From Methylotenera oryzisoli_B (GTDB taxonomy: Bacteria; Pseudomonadota; Gammaproteobacteria; Burkholderiales; Methylophilaceae), in assembly GCA_965613685.1 (NCBI GenBank), contig OZ277031.1:124001-188000 (forward strand): DNA of 64,000 bases. The letters are read 5' to 3'. Numbering within the stretch: the stretch's first letter is position 1; every line of letters begins with the position of its first letter. A program made the position numbers and the translations under genes. Under the pieces are notes generated by a model. That model was not told where the DNA came from, made no database searches, and saw only the letters and a program-made list of their open reading frames with translations. This document shows, in pieces, positions 1 to 8,680 of the stretch.

Positions 1-84
1 TCGGTAATTGACCTGATGATCATGCTTCAGCCTTTAGTATGAAAATCATTTCATTTTTTATAGTTTACTTTTCAAGGCGCACAA

Positions 85-1242
85 ATGAACGACTATCTTT
101 TTACTTCAGAATCCGTTTCTGAAGGTCACCCAGACAAACTCGCAGACCAAGTATCCGACAGTATTTTAGACGCGATATTAGAACAAGACCCCACCGCCCG
201 TGTTGCAGCAGAAACTTTAGCCAACACCGGATTAATTGTATTGGCAGGGGAGATCACTACCACCGCCAATGTGGATTACATCAAAGTAGCGCGTGAGACC
301 ATCAAACGCATAGGCTACGACAACACCGATTACGGCATAGACTACAAAGGTTGTGCGGTATTGGTGGCTTACGACAAACAATCGCCTGACATTGCCCAGG
401 GTGTGGACGGCGCGCAGGACGATCCCTTGGATCAAGGCGCGGGCGATCAAGGGTTGATGTTTGGGTACGCTTGTGACGAAACCCCGCAATTGATGCCTTT
501 GCCCATTTGGTTATCGCACCGCATCATGGAGCGTCAAGCGCAGTTGCGTAAAGATGGCCGTTTGCCTTGGTTGCGTCCCGATGCAAAATCACAAGTCACC
601 ATTAAATACCAAGACGGTAAAGCCAGCGCGATTGATACCGTGGTGGTGTCAACCCAGCACGCCCCTGAAATGGAATTAAAAGACATACGCGAAGCGGTGA
701 TAGAAGAAATCATCAAGCCCACCTTGCCTAATGAACTCATCAAGGGCGACATCAAGTTCTTGGTGAATCCTACTGGCCGTTTTGTCATTGGCGGCCCACA
801 AGGTGATTGCGGTTTAACCGGCCGTAAAATCATCGTCGATACTTACGGCGGTGCCGCTCCTCACGGTGGCGGTGCGTTCTCAGGTAAAGACCCGTCTAAA
901 GTAGACCGTTCTGCGGCTTACGCTGGCCGTTATGTGGCTAAAAATATTGTGGCTGCTGGTTTGGCTTCGCGTTGCTTGGTGCAAATTTCCTACGCGATTG
1001 GTGTTGCACAGCCTACCTCCATCATGGTCGAGACCTACGGCACAGGTAAGGTGTCTAACGAAGTGCTGACCGCCTTGGTGCGCGAGCACTTTGATTTGCG
1101 TCCTAAAGGCATAGTAAAGATGTTGAATTTACTGCGTCCTATCTATACTAAAACAGCCGCCTACGGCCATTTCGGCCGTGACGAACCCGAGTTTACTTGG
1201 GAAGCGATAGACAAAGCCGCGGCATTAAAAGCGGCGCTCTAA
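85..1242 (+). CDS. metK: S-adenosylmethionine synthetase
   Basis: Makes S-adenosylmethionine from methionine and ATP in the cytoplasm, the entry point of the activated-methyl cycle. The 385-residue length is normal for the family. The N-terminal GHPDK motif (residues 14-18), the GAGDQGLMFGYA signature (118-129) and the glycine-rich GGGAFSGKD loop (about 261-269) are all present, so the enzyme should be active. It is followed by a strong terminator and then by the riboswitch-controlled ahcY, so SAM synthesis and SAH removal are neighbours but separate transcripts. The 84 bases upstream show no recognisable SAM riboswitch. The start is the ATG at 85. Confidence 0.98.
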   Translation: MNDYLFTSESVSEGHPDKLADQVSDSILDAILEQDPTARVAAETLANTGLIVLAGEITTTANVDYIKVARETIKRIGYDNTDYGIDYKGCAVLVAYDKQSPDIAQGVDGAQDDPLDQGAGDQGLMFGYACDETPQLMPLPIWLSHRIMERQAQLRKDGRLPWLRPDAKSQVTIKYQDGKASAIDTVVVSTQHAPEMELKDIREAVIEEIIKPTLPNELIKGDIKFLVNPTGRFVIGGPQGDCGLTGRKIIVDTYGGAAPHGGGAFSGKDPSKVDRSAAYAGRYVAKNIVAAGLASRCLVQISYAIGVAQPTSIMVETYGTGKVSNEVLTALVREHFDLRPKGIVKMLNLLRPIYTKTAAYGHFGRDEPEFTWEAIDKAAALKAAL

Positions 1243-1260
1243 GTCGCGCGAGTTAGAGCA

Positions 1261-1297
1261 AAAGCCTTGCTGCCCTTAAGTGCAGCAAGGCTTTTTT
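1261..1297 (+). terminator. Intrinsic terminator of metK
   Basis: A perfect 13-bp stem (AAAGCCTTGCTGC at 1261-1273 with its complement at 1282-1294) followed by a T-rich run. It lies just after the metK stop and before the ahcY riboswitch, so it insulates the two genes. Confidence 0.9.
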
Positions 1298-1370
1298 ATT
1301 GGCTGTACGGAAAATCATGAGTTAGCAAAAATTGGCTTGGAAGGGCAAAAAAACTCAAGTATACTTGCGC

Positions 1371-1437
1371 CCATTCCGAGGAGCGTTGCGAGAGTCCTTC
1401 TCCCAGGCTCGGAACAGGTTAGAACGACGCTCACCTT
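1371..1437 (+). ncRNA. S-adenosylhomocysteine (SAH) riboswitch
   Basis: The segment matches the SAH riboswitch class known upstream of ahcY in proteobacteria. TTCCGAG (1374-1380) pairs with CTCGGAA (1408-1414), and the adjoining GAGCGT (1381-1386) pairs with ACGCTC (1427-1432), which forms the nested helix and pseudoknot typical of the class. The conserved CCGAGGAGCG core and the CCCAGGCTCGG segment are both readable. A further hairpin (CCGTGC/GCACGG, 1443-1457) follows and may belong to the expression platform. By analogy with the family, high SAH should raise ahcY expression. The aptamer edges are estimated by eye. Confidence 0.93.
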
Positions 1438-1533
1438 ATTAACCGTGCCGGGCACGGGATACGGGTGAGAAAAGCGAACAGCCTCTCTAGATTAAACCCT
1501 TTCCCTCCGGTCACATATTCAAGGAAATTGAAC

Positions 1534-2958
1534 ATGAATGCTGTGACTGCTGAAAACAAAACGACAGTAAAAGACTACGTGATTGCCGATATCGGCTTGG
1601 CTGCTTTTGGCCGCAAAGAAATTGCCATTGCCGAAACTGAAATGCCAGGCTTGATGGCGATACGTGAAGAGTTTGCCCTAGTACAACCGCTTAAAGGCGC
1701 GCGCATTACCGGTAGCTTGCACATGACCATACAAACCGCCGTGCTCATTGAAACGCTGAAAGATTTAGGCGCGGAAGTGCGTTGGGCCTCATGCAATATT
1801 TACTCCACGCAAGACCATGCTGCCGCGGCGATTGCTGCTGGCGGTACGCCGGTATTTGCTATTAAAGGTGAAACCTTGACTGAGTATTGGGACTACACCC
1901 ACCGTATTTTTGAGTGGAGCGATGGAGGCTACAGCAACATGATTTTGGACGACGGTGGCGATGCTACTTTGCTCTTGCATTTAGGCACGCGTGCTGAAAA
2001 AGATTTATCTTTGGTGGCCCACCCAACGTCAGAAGAAGAAGTGTGCTTATTCGATGCCATTAAAGCTAAATTGAAAGTTGATCCAACGTGGTATTCCGTA
2101 CGTTTAGCTAAGATCATAGGCGTGACCGAAGAAACTACCACCGGCGTGCACCGTTTGTACCAAATGCACAAAGAAGGCAAATTGGCTTTCCCAGCCATTA
2201 ACGTGAATGACTCCGTCACCAAATCTAAATTTGATAATTTATACGGTTGCCGCGAATCTTTGGTGGATGCTATTAAGCGTGCTACGGACGTGATGATCGC
2301 CGGTAAAGTGGCTGTGGTGGCTGGTTACGGTGATGTTGGTAAAGGCTCTGCACAAGCCTTGCGCGCCTTATCTGCCCAAGTCTGGGTGACCGAGATTGAT
2401 CCTATCTGCGCTTTGCAAGCGGCCATGGAAGGCTACCGTGTGGTGACCATGGATTACGCAGCGGAGCATGCTGATATTTTTGTCACAGCGACCGGCAATT
2501 ACCATGTGATTACTCACGAGCATATGGCTAAAATGAAAGATCAGGCCATCGTATGTAACATCGGCCATTTTGATAACGAGATAGACGTAGCCTCTTTAGA
2601 AAAATACGAGTGGGATGAAATTAAGCCGCAAGTGGATCATGTGATTTTCCCTAACGGCAAAAAAATTATCTTGTTGGCAAAAGGTCGCTTGGTCAATTTA
2701 GGTTGCGGTACTGGCCACCCAAGTTACGTCATGAGTTCTAGCTTTGCTAACCAAACCATTGCGCAAATTGAATTGTTTACGCAAACTGCTAACTACCCAG
2801 TGGGCGTGTATACCTTGCCTAAGCACTTGGACGAGAAAGTGGCAATCTTGCAATTGCGCAAATTAAATGCGCAACTGACCAGCCTAACCGACCAACAAGC
2901 GGCTTACATTGGGGTGCAAAAGCAAGGGCCTTATAAACCGGATACCTACCGTTATTAG
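1534..2958 (+). CDS. ahcY: Adenosylhomocysteinase
   Basis: Hydrolyses S-adenosylhomocysteine to adenosine and homocysteine, removing the product inhibitor of methyltransferases. I place the start at the ATG at 1534, preceded by an AAGGA at 1521-1525. An in-frame extension to 1465 would run through the riboswitch expression platform and lacks family similarity. The resulting 474-residue protein has the NAD-binding GYGDVGKG glycine motif near residue 265 and ends in KPDTYRY, the family's typical C-terminal signature. It is controlled by the SAH riboswitch directly upstream and lies ahead of a small membrane gene and metF. Confidence 0.97.
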   Translation: MNAVTAENKTTVKDYVIADIGLAAFGRKEIAIAETEMPGLMAIREEFALVQPLKGARITGSLHMTIQTAVLIETLKDLGAEVRWASCNIYSTQDHAAAAIAAGGTPVFAIKGETLTEYWDYTHRIFEWSDGGYSNMILDDGGDATLLLHLGTRAEKDLSLVAHPTSEEEVCLFDAIKAKLKVDPTWYSVRLAKIIGVTEETTTGVHRLYQMHKEGKLAFPAINVNDSVTKSKFDNLYGCRESLVDAIKRATDVMIAGKVAVVAGYGDVGKGSAQALRALSAQVWVTEIDPICALQAAMEGYRVVTMDYAAEHADIFVTATGNYHVITHEHMAKMKDQAIVCNIGHFDNEIDVASLEKYEWDEIKPQVDHVIFPNGKKIILLAKGRLVNLGCGTGHPSYVMSSSFANQTIAQIELFTQTANYPVGVYTLPKHLDEKVAILQLRKLNAQLTSLTDQQAAYIGVQKQGPYKPDTYRY

Positions 2959-2959
2959 A

Positions 2960-2989
2960 AACCTCTAGCCGATTTATCGGCTAGAGGTT
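2960..2989 (+). other. Perfect 14-bp hairpin after ahcY
   Basis: AACCTCTAGCCGAT (2960-2973) is followed after two bases by its exact complement (2976-2989), starting two bases past the ahcY stop. No T-run follows, so it is either a weak terminator or a 3'-end stabilising or processing hairpin between ahcY and the next gene. A smaller hairpin (ATCAGT/ACTGAT) lies just after it. Confidence 0.6.
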
Positions 2990-3029
2990 GGTTATCAGTG
3001 TTTACTGATTAATTAAGGGGAGTGGCAGC

Positions 3030-3383
3030 ATGAGATTATTGTTGGGCTGGATTTTGAATGCCTTGGCGCTGTTAGCCGTGGCCTACTACGTGCCCAACAT
3101 TCATGTGGCTGATTTTCCTACGGCTTTGCTGGCGGCGCTGGCTATAGGTTTGGTCAATATGTTGATTCGACCTGTACTGGTGCTGCTGACACTGCCCATT
3201 ACTGTGCTCACTTTAGGGCTGTTTTTATTGCTGATTAATGGCCTATTATTTTATGCTGTGGGCAATGCTTTTCCTGGTTTTGAAGTGCAAACAATCACTG
3301 CCGGCTTGCTAGGCGCTTTGCTTTATAGCGTGCTTGCTTGGTTGTTAGGCGCTATAGTGATAGATGATAAAAAAGACAAATAA
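3030..3383 (+). CDS. Phage-holin-family (YvlD-like) small membrane protein
   Basis: A 117-residue, very hydrophobic protein with about four membrane segments. The pattern resembles the Phage_holin_4_2/YvlD family of small chromosomal inner-membrane proteins: an N-terminal LLGWILNALALLAVAYYVP segment, a central IRPVLVLLTLPITVLTLGLF segment and a short charged DDKKDK tail. Despite the family name there are no phage genes nearby, so this is a resident gene of unknown function. A GGGGAG-type ribosome site precedes the ATG. The stop codon touches the metF start, indicating translational coupling with metF. Confidence 0.8.
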   Translation: MRLLLGWILNALALLAVAYYVPNIHVADFPTALLAALAIGLVNMLIRPVLVLLTLPITVLTLGLFLLLINGLLFYAVGNAFPGFEVQTITAGLLGALLYSVLAWLLGAIVIDDKKDK

Positions 3384-4214
3384 ATGAACACAACAGCATA
3401 CAGCTTTGAGTTTTTTCCGCCTAAAACCGCAGAAGGCGTCGCAAGCTTGCGCGACGCCCGTGCAGAGTTGGCTAAATTTAATCCCGAGTTTTTCTCCGTG
3501 ACGTTTGGGGCGGGCGGTTCAACGCGCGACCGAACCATGGAAACGGTGTTGGACATTCAGCAACAAGGCTTAGCAGCCGCACCGCATATTTCCTGCATTT
3601 CTTCCAGCAAAGAGGAAATTCGTGCCTTATTGCAAGCTTACCAAGCCAGTGGCATCAAGCGTTTGGTGGCCTTGCGCGGTGACCTGCCATCGGGTGAAGT
3701 GAGTGCGGGTGACTTTCGCTATGCATCGGAATTGGTCGCCTTCATACGCGCTGAAACCGGCCAGCATTTTCACATCGAAGTGGCGGCCTACCCAGAGTTT
3801 CATCCGGAAGCGAAAAGCCCGGCGGCCGATGTATTGAATTTAAAACGCAAGATGGATGCCGGTGCCAATTCGGCCATTACCCAATATTTTTATAACGCCG
3901 ATGCCTATTTTCACTTTATTGATCAGTGTGCGGCGGCCGGCATTAATGCGCCTATCGTGCCTGGCATTATGCCTATATACAACATCACGCAATTGGCGCG
4001 CTTTTCCAATGTGTGCGGTGCAGAGATTCCCAGGTGGTTGAGGTTACGTTTGGAAGAGTACGGCGATGACATGGCCTCATTGCGTGCTTTTGGCATAGAC
4101 GTGGTGACGGATTTATGTGAAACCTTAAGGGTGTTTGGTGCGCCCAGTTTGCATTTCTATACCTTGAATCGTGCCGGTGTGATTGCCAACATCATAGGCA
4201 ATTTGCCCGATTAA
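3384..4214 (+). CDS. metF: 5,10-methylenetetrahydrofolate reductase
   Basis: Reduces methylene-THF to methyl-THF, the methyl donor for remaking methionine from homocysteine. It therefore closes the cycle with metK and ahcY upstream. The 276 residues form the usual single FAD-binding TIM barrel of bacterial MetF. Readable family segments are YSFEFFPPKT at the N-terminus, the VTFGAGGSTRDRT loop, the ALRGDLP loop and the CETLRVFGAPSLHFYTLN C-terminus. The ATG follows the previous stop codon without a gap. Confidence 0.97.
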   Translation: MNTTAYSFEFFPPKTAEGVASLRDARAELAKFNPEFFSVTFGAGGSTRDRTMETVLDIQQQGLAAAPHISCISSSKEEIRALLQAYQASGIKRLVALRGDLPSGEVSAGDFRYASELVAFIRAETGQHFHIEVAAYPEFHPEAKSPAADVLNLKRKMDAGANSAITQYFYNADAYFHFIDQCAAAGINAPIVPGIMPIYNITQLARFSNVCGAEIPRWLRLRLEEYGDDMASLRAFGIDVVTDLCETLRVFGAPSLHFYTLNRAGVIANIIGNLPD

Positions 4215-4264
4215 AACAGCGCATATGGCGGCCTTGTTAGGCGGCCATTGCGGATTGTAGGCAT

Positions 4265-4302
4265 AAAAAAACCGACCAGCGCTTAGTGCAGGGTCGGTTT
4301 TT
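4265..4302. terminator. Bidirectional terminator between metF and smg
   Basis: AAAAACCGACC (4267-4277) pairs with GGTCGGTTTTT (4292-4302). The A-run on the left and T-run on the right let it stop transcription from both sides. The smg stop codon lies in the loop. Confidence 0.88.
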
Positions 4303-4756
4303 CTGTTTGGTTTAAGGCATCTTCAATAAACAAGTAATCTCTGGTTTTGTCTGCGCCGGTTTTACCCGCACCCCAGGTCGTCATCAATACGATCCAGCGC
4401 ATTTCTTCTATATTGATTTTTAGTTGCGACAAGTTCATAGCTAGGTCCAGCACCAATTCACGCTGGGCGGTATTGAGTATATTGGCTTGGGTTAAAAATA
4501 CGATCAGCCCTAAACTTTCAGCGCTGATTTTTCTGCTTTCGTCCTCAGTAAAAATGCGCGTGCTGTGCGACTGGGCTTTGCTATAAATGTCGCCTTGCTC
4601 GGTCATGCGTTCCAGCTCATTAAACCAATTGAACGCACTGTTGATATCGTATTCCGCAAACCCTGCTGCAGACAGCTCTTTGGATAAGGTGTCTTGGTCA
4701 GGTCTAAACTGCGTATCTATGTAGTTTTCAAACATATAAACCAATACTTCAAACAT
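4283..4756 (-). CDS. smg: Smg/DUF494 family protein
   Basis: A small acidic cytoplasmic protein of the Smg (DUF494) family, conserved next to dprA in beta- and gammaproteobacteria. Its function is not established. I take the start at 4756, giving MFEVLVYMFENY, which matches the usual family N-terminus. An AAGGAT ribosome site lies 8-9 bases upstream. An 18-residue in-frame extension to 4810 is possible but unlike the family. It follows dprA on the same strand and was probably co-transcribed with it. Confidence 0.88.
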   Translation of the reverse strand: MFEVLVYMFENYIDTQFRPDQDTLSKELSAAGFAEYDINSAFNWFNELERMTEQGDIYSKAQSHSTRIFTEDESRKISAESLGLIVFLTQANILNTAQRELVLDLAMNLSQLKINIEEMRWIVLMTTWGAGKTGADKTRDYLFIEDALNQTEKPTLH

Positions 4757-4835
4757 GATGTTGATCCTTAAGAAATGTTGTTTTTTAATTAAGTGAGGTG
4801 GTTTATGCATCCATCTAAAATGACAAAATCGTCAA

Positions 4836-5933
4836 CTACACAATCTGTTGGTATTGTCCGCCAGCTAGGCCAGTGATTCTCCCTTCTAATTCCAATAGTG
4901 TGAGCATGGATGAAAGCGTGCTGACCGTCAAGCCAGTCAATTGCACCAAACTTTCGATAGAGATAGGCTCATAAGCCATGGCATCCAATAGCCTTTGCTG
5001 ATCCTGGCTGGTCTGTGAATTTTCTGCCGCTGCCGGTACGCTGACGGCTTTGCTTAAATTTAATTCTTCGACGATGTCTTGCAAACTGTCGACTAATTTC
5101 GCCCCTTGTTTAATCAGTTGGTGGCAACCTTTGGCCAGTGGCGAATGGATGGAGCCGGGTATGGCAAACACTTCACGACCTTGTTCGGCACTCAAGCGAG
5201 CGGTAATTTGCGAGCCGCTTTTTAGGTTGGCTTCGACCACTAAGCAACCCAAGCTAAGGCCGCTAATTAAGCGGTTGCGTCTAGGGAAATTTTGCGGTTT
5301 GGACAGCGTGCCCAGCGGGAATTCAGAAATAATTAAACCACTGCTAGCAATCTGGTGCGCCAGATCTCGGTGCTGGGCAGGGTAGACCATGTCCAAGCCG
5401 GTGCCCACCACGGCGATGGTGTCGCCCTTGGCTTTGAGTGCGCCGCGGTGGGCGGCCCCATCTATGCCTAAGGCGAGGCCGCTGACTATGCACAGTCCGT
5501 GCTCGGCTAAACCTTGGGCAAACGCCTCGGCATTTTTTTCACCTTGTACCGAGGCATTGCGGCTGCCAACGATGGCGATGCTTAATTTGTTGAGTAGGGC
5601 GAGATTGCCTTTTGCATAGAGCAAGGGCGGCGGATCGGTGATTTCTAGCAAGGCTTTAGGGTAGTCGGCATCGGCCAGCGTGACCAGGTGATTGTTGGCT
5701 TGCGCTAGCCAATTAAGCGTTTCTTCTAGGCCAGTTTGATCCACCCCTAGCCCTATCTCTAAGGCTATTTTTTCAGACACCACCGCCCTTAATTCTTTGA
5801 ATTTTTTACGGTAAATTTCACTTGGACTGCCAAAGGTTTTGAGCAGTTGGCAAAATGTTTGGCAGCCTAAGCCTTCTATTTGGCTTAAGCTAAGCCATTG
5901 TAATTTTTCCAGTAGAGCGGCGCTGTCATCCAT
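4836..5933 (-). CDS. dprA: DNA-processing protein A
   Basis: Loads RecA onto incoming single-stranded DNA during natural transformation. The 365 residues show an N-terminal helical region, a central Rossmann-like domain and a C-terminal winged-helix-type segment (about 300-360) that family members use for DNA or partner contacts. The Rossmann domain contains the readable stretches IAIVGSRNAS, SGLALGIDGAAHRGAL and FPRRNRLISGLS. It starts only 9 bases after the LysM gene, and smg follows, so the three form an operon. Its presence suggests competence potential, but no other competence gene is in the window. Confidence 0.96.
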   Translation of the reverse strand: MDDSAALLEKLQWLSLSQIEGLGCQTFCQLLKTFGSPSEIYRKKFKELRAVVSEKIALEIGLGVDQTGLEETLNWLAQANNHLVTLADADYPKALLEITDPPPLLYAKGNLALLNKLSIAIVGSRNASVQGEKNAEAFAQGLAEHGLCIVSGLALGIDGAAHRGALKAKGDTIAVVGTGLDMVYPAQHRDLAHQIASSGLIISEFPLGTLSKPQNFPRRNRLISGLSLGCLVVEANLKSGSQITARLSAEQGREVFAIPGSIHSPLAKGCHQLIKQGAKLVDSLQDIVEELNLSKAVSVPAAAENSQTSQDQQRLLDAMAYEPISIESLVQLTGLTVSTLSSMLTLLELEGRITGLAGGQYQQIV

Positions 5934-5942
5934 GGCCTAAGC

Positions 5943-6983
5943 TCACTGTGGGCTAAGCACGCTGTCCAGTTTGTTGACCGGTTCGCTGGCTTGCATGATG
6001 AGCGCGTAAGACACGCGTTCAAATACACGAAACACCATCAGCACGCCTATGCGTTCATCGGGCAATTGTATCTGCTTATTGGCCGGCTCTGCTTGCGGGT
6101 TTTTGATGGCGCGACCGGCCCTATTGATGGTCAACACGTGACCCAATTCCAGCCCTGCCTCGGCGCCACGATTGATGGCGACAACGCTAAGCGGACCGGC
6201 TTCTTCCACGCCGCTGTAGATGCTGATGATGCGTCCAGAAATAGCGGTTTCAGGGGCGTGCGGCACGAAGTTAGTTAGTGCTTGCTCAGGCGGGCGGACC
6301 AACAATCTGTCGCCACTGAATACCTCCTCGGTCGCCGAGACTATTTCTGCGCTGGCCGGTGTGCCGTATTGCTTGATCAGCGCCTCACCTAAATAGCGTG
6401 CTTCTTGACCCAACACTGCCTTGCTGTCTGGGTCGATTAGGTTTTCCGAGTCGCGGACTATCTGCCAATTTGGCCCATCCTCAGGCTGGATGCTGTCCAC
6501 ATAAATGCGCGTGCCAGGGCTCAGCACCAAGCGTTCGTCTTGAGCGGCTAAGATGCGCGCTGAGTTGGCTGCGGCGTTTGTTTCGATGACCGTAGCATGA
6601 TTTAAAAATGGCTTAATGGCAGTCAGATTTAGGCTGGGAATGGCGGCTTGCGCTAGTGGTTCTAGCTGAACGTCTGGCTCCAATGTGACGCTTTCTAGCC
6701 GCAATTTTAATTGCGGGCTGCCACTGGACATGTCTAGGTAAACGACGTTGCCAGGGTAAATCAAATGCGGGTTTTTTATTTCACTGCGATTAAGTTGCCA
6801 AACTTTTGGCCATTGCCAAGGGTCTTTTAGGAATTGGCCAGCGATGCCCCACAAGGTGTCGCCTTTAACCACAACGTGACGATCAGGGTGCTGTTCATTT
6901 AACAGAATTTCATCGGCCAAGGCAGTTAAGCTTATGCAACAAAACAGCAGCAGCGTTATAATGTGGCGAGACATACCGAGCAC
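5943..6983 (-). CDS. LysM-domain secreted protein
   Basis: A 346-residue exported protein. A hydrophobic signal peptide (about residues 5-22, ending at ALA-DE) is followed by a LysM domain (about 34-84) with the VVVKGDTLWGIAGQFL start and an NPHLIYPGNVVYL end. LysM binds peptidoglycan, so the protein probably resides in the periplasm at the cell wall. The long C-terminal part has no catalytic motif I recognise. It is the usual neighbour of dprA in Betaproteobacteria. Its start may be either ATG 6983 or the internal ATG at 6974 (MSRHII). It is transcribed divergently from def. Confidence 0.88.
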   Translation of the reverse strand: MLGMSRHIITLLLFCCISLTALADEILLNEQHPDRHVVVKGDTLWGIAGQFLKDPWQWPKVWQLNRSEIKNPHLIYPGNVVYLDMSSGSPQLKLRLESVTLEPDVQLEPLAQAAIPSLNLTAIKPFLNHATVIETNAAANSARILAAQDERLVLSPGTRIYVDSIQPEDGPNWQIVRDSENLIDPDSKAVLGQEARYLGEALIKQYGTPASAEIVSATEEVFSGDRLLVRPPEQALTNFVPHAPETAISGRIISIYSGVEEAGPLSVVAINRGAEAGLELGHVLTINRAGRAIKNPQAEPANKQIQLPDERIGVLMVFRVFERVSYALIMQASEPVNKLDSVLSPQ

Positions 6984-7121
6984 CTTAAATGAAAAACAGT
7001 GAGCTCCAGTATACGATTAAATGGTCGTACTGAACCAGTAAAAGCGGTTTTAATTTCGCCCATTTAAGCGTCAGCCTAATGCGCGCAGGGCGGCATTTTT
7101 GAAAGAAAAAAAGAGTTTTTT

Positions 7122-7622
7122 ATGGCGATTTTAGACATACTTCATTACCCCGATGCTAGATTGCATACCGTGGCGCAGCCGGTCAAAACCGTCGATGCGA
7201 GCATTAAGCGTTTGATCGATGACATGGCGCAGACCATGTACGATGCGCCCGGCATAGGCTTGGCCGCCACGCAGGTGAACGCCCACGTGCAACTTATTTT
7301 GATTGATATCAGTGAAAGCAAAGACGATTTATTGGTCTTGATTAACCCTAAGATTACCGAGAAGAGTGGCGAACAAGATTACGAAGAAGGCTGCTTGTCT
7401 GTGCCCGGTGTCTACGACACGGTTAGGCGCGCGGACCGTGTCACTGTGCAGGCTTTGGATAGAGATGGCAAGCCATTCAGCTTAAAGGCCGAGGGCCTGC
7501 TCAGTGTCTGCATACAACATGAAATGGACCACCTGTTAGGCAAAGTATTCATCGAGTATTTGTCCCCATTAAAACGCAATCGCATTAAAAATAAAATGCT
7601 CAAACAACAGCGTGATCGCTGA
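7122..7622 (+). CDS. def: Peptide deformylase
   Basis: Removes the formyl group from the N-terminal methionine of new proteins. All three metalloenzyme motifs are intact in the 166 residues: GIGLAATQ (44-51), EGCLSVPG with the metal-ligand Cys91, and HEMDH with His133, catalytic Glu134 and His137. It is paired with fmt, which adds the formyl group, 24 bases downstream, the standard def-fmt operon. Confidence 0.98.
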   Translation: MAILDILHYPDARLHTVAQPVKTVDASIKRLIDDMAQTMYDAPGIGLAATQVNAHVQLILIDISESKDDLLVLINPKITEKSGEQDYEEGCLSVPGVYDTVRRADRVTVQALDRDGKPFSLKAEGLLSVCIQHEMDHLLGKVFIEYLSPLKRNRIKNKMLKQQRDR

Positions 7623-7646
7623 TTTTTTAGGCCTCAGTCCCCCACT

Positions 7647-8573
7647 ATGAAACTCATTTTTGCTGGCACGCCAGACTTTGCCGTTCCCGCCTTGGCGGCC
7701 TTGATCGCCGCCGGTCATGACATTGTTATGGTCTTAACCCAGCCGGATAGACCGGCAGGGCGAGGCATGAAATTAAAAGCCAGTCCAGTGAAAGTGTTGG
7801 CTGAGCAACATGGCTTAACGGTCTTTCAACCACTGACTTTAAAAGACCCGCAGGCGCAGGCGCGCATCGTCGAGGTGCAAGCCGATGCCATGATAGTCGC
7901 GGCCTATGGCTTGATTATTCCCGACGCCACCTTGCATGCCACGCGTTATGGATGCTACAACATCCACGCCTCCTTATTGCCACGTTGGCGTGGCGCTGCC
8001 CCCATACACCGTTCCTTGTTAGCAGGCGATCAGGAAACCGGTGTGACCATCATGGAGGTGGTAGCGGCTTTGGATGCCGGCGCCATGGTCAGCCGAGGGG
8101 TGGTGGCGATCAAGGACAGCGATACCACGCAAAGCTTGCACGATGCCTTAAGTCATATAGGCGCGTCATTGATGGTGACGGCCATGGCCGACTTGGAAAA
8201 AAATGGCAACTTAGCCGCCACCGCCCAAGATGAAAACTTGGTGACTTACGCGCACAAATTAGACAAAGCCGAAGCCGCCATAAATTGGCAGCAATCTGCA
8301 GCGGCCATTTCTCGTCAAGTGCGGGCATTTAATCCTTTTCCGGTGGCGCAAAGCCAACTAAAAGAACTCACCTGCCGCATTTGGATGGCCACGGCCGAAG
8401 CCGGTCAAGCTCAGCCCGGAGAAATCGTCGGCGTACACGATGGCATCCTGGTGGGTTGCGGTGAGGGTTTGTTGCGCATCACCGAATTGCAAGCACCGGG
8501 CGGCAAGCGCATGCCTGCCGCGTCTTTCGTGCAAGGCCATAGTTTGCAGCTGGGTGATAGGTTTACGGCTTAG
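7647..8573 (+). CDS. fmt: Methionyl-tRNA formyltransferase
   Basis: Formylates initiator Met-tRNA using 10-formyl-THF. It has 308 residues, the normal length. The N-terminal Rossmann start MKLIFAGTPDFAVPAL and the SLLPRWRGAAPI active-site loop are present, followed by a C-terminal OB-like tRNA-binding region. It is co-directional with def upstream and rsmB downstream, and it uses the folate pool that metF also draws on. Confidence 0.98.
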   Translation: MKLIFAGTPDFAVPALAALIAAGHDIVMVLTQPDRPAGRGMKLKASPVKVLAEQHGLTVFQPLTLKDPQAQARIVEVQADAMIVAAYGLIIPDATLHATRYGCYNIHASLLPRWRGAAPIHRSLLAGDQETGVTIMEVVAALDAGAMVSRGVVAIKDSDTTQSLHDALSHIGASLMVTAMADLEKNGNLAATAQDENLVTYAHKLDKAEAAINWQQSAAAISRQVRAFNPFPVAQSQLKELTCRIWMATAEAGQAQPGEIVGVHDGILVGCGEGLLRITELQAPGGKRMPAASFVQGHSLQLGDRFTA

Positions 8574-8680
8574 CATGACTGCCCGCCCATTTTGTCTGCG
8601 TAGGGATTAAGTCCCTGGTGCACGCGTTATCAAGTAAAATCAACTAACCTTTAATCGCCTTAACATCAAGAAAGCGTCCT

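Noticed and set aside
1..84. SAM riboswitch upstream of metK.
   Set aside because: None of the SAM aptamer signatures can be paired in the available 84 bases; the true leader may extend left of the window.
1280..1533. Open frame of 62 codons from 1280, and an in-frame extension of ahcY to 1465.
   Set aside because: Both run across the terminator, the SAH riboswitch or its expression platform. The ATG at 1534 has a ribosome site and gives the standard AhcY N-terminus.
3030..3383. Prophage remnant suggested by the holin-family name.
   Set aside because: No other phage gene is nearby, the gene overlaps functionally with the ahcY-metF unit by spacing, and the YvlD-like family is chromosomal.
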